The position numbers and the translations under genes are program-made. Shown one piece after another: positions 51,541-64,000 of a stretch of 64,000 bases of DNA. The notes under the pieces are model-generated. The model saw nothing but the letters and a program-made list of their open reading frames with translations. It did no database searches and was not told the DNA's origin. The first letter of the stretch is position 1. Each line of letters begins with the position of its first letter. The DNA comes from Paragorgia papillata (taxonomy: Eukaryota; Cnidaria; Anthozoa; Scleralcyonacea; Coralliidae), in NCBI GenBank assembly GCA_035771165.1, contig JAWNZC010000344.1, forward strand, positions 1,033,501-1,097,500, written 5' to 3'.

Positions 51541-64000
<12,460 letters not shown>

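Overview
The window looks like repeat-rich nuclear DNA of an invertebrate animal, most likely a cnidarian, though the species cannot be fixed from sequence alone. The reasons are spliceosomal GT-AG introns, TATA boxes, TTAGGG-type repeats, long microsatellites, and a set of mobile elements typical of aquatic invertebrates: Penelope-like, Gypsy, CR1/L2-like and RTE-like LINEs, a Maverick/Polinton, Tc1/mariner-like elements and a probable Helentron. I see no ordinary, intact host gene. Nearly every long coding stretch belongs to a mobile element and most are broken.

Layout. 1-2152: a minus-strand transposase-like ORF split by a TA-flanked composite DNA element. 2.7-4.2 kb: a 5'-truncated LINE. 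4.2-9.7 kb: minisatellite, a large foldback, telomere-like repeats and unannotated DNA. 9.8-12.3 kb: a decayed minus-strand LINE. 12.5-13.3 kb: a Gypsy LTR relic and hammerhead-like inverted repeats. 13.6-43.8 kb: two minus-strand Penelope-like units in tandem, each with a 41-nt hammerhead motif and each ending in a (TCTG)n array.

The Penelope pair hosts a nest of insertions. Unit A carries a 2.5 kb Helentron-like element (14227-16695). The junction between the units carries a Gypsy element (18448-41633; LTRs, polypurine tract, 5-bp target duplication GTTGC). Inside the Gypsy integrase tail sits an 18,119-bp Polinton (23064-41182; 6-bp target duplication CACTGA, ends AG...CT). Inside that lie a 1.6 kb TA-flanked element with a BEN-domain ORF (24853-26471) and a CR1/L2-like LINE (about 30030-33312).

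The Polinton is the most unusual object. Its two arms are inverted copies of each other, each holding a protein-primed DNA polymerase B gene and a small zinc-finger gene. The single-copy core keeps only a packaging ATPase, a pX-like small protein and a short coiled-coil-like protein. Integrase and capsid genes were not found. The polymerase copies have spliceosomal introns and different disabling lesions. The terminal repeats carry TGAGTCA iterons, and the right arm holds a leucine-type tRNA-like gene. The shape resembles a snap-back defective genome of a protein-primed replicon that became fixed in the chromosome.

43.8-51 kb: several TGTCTG-type arrays, two nearly identical LINE 3' ends in opposite orientation that each abut such an array, a decayed two-OTU-domain gene, and one intact minus-strand ORF of unknown function. 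51.5-64 kb: a minisatellite built from GACA and CACAGAGAAA blocks with recurring variant cassettes, running off the window edge.
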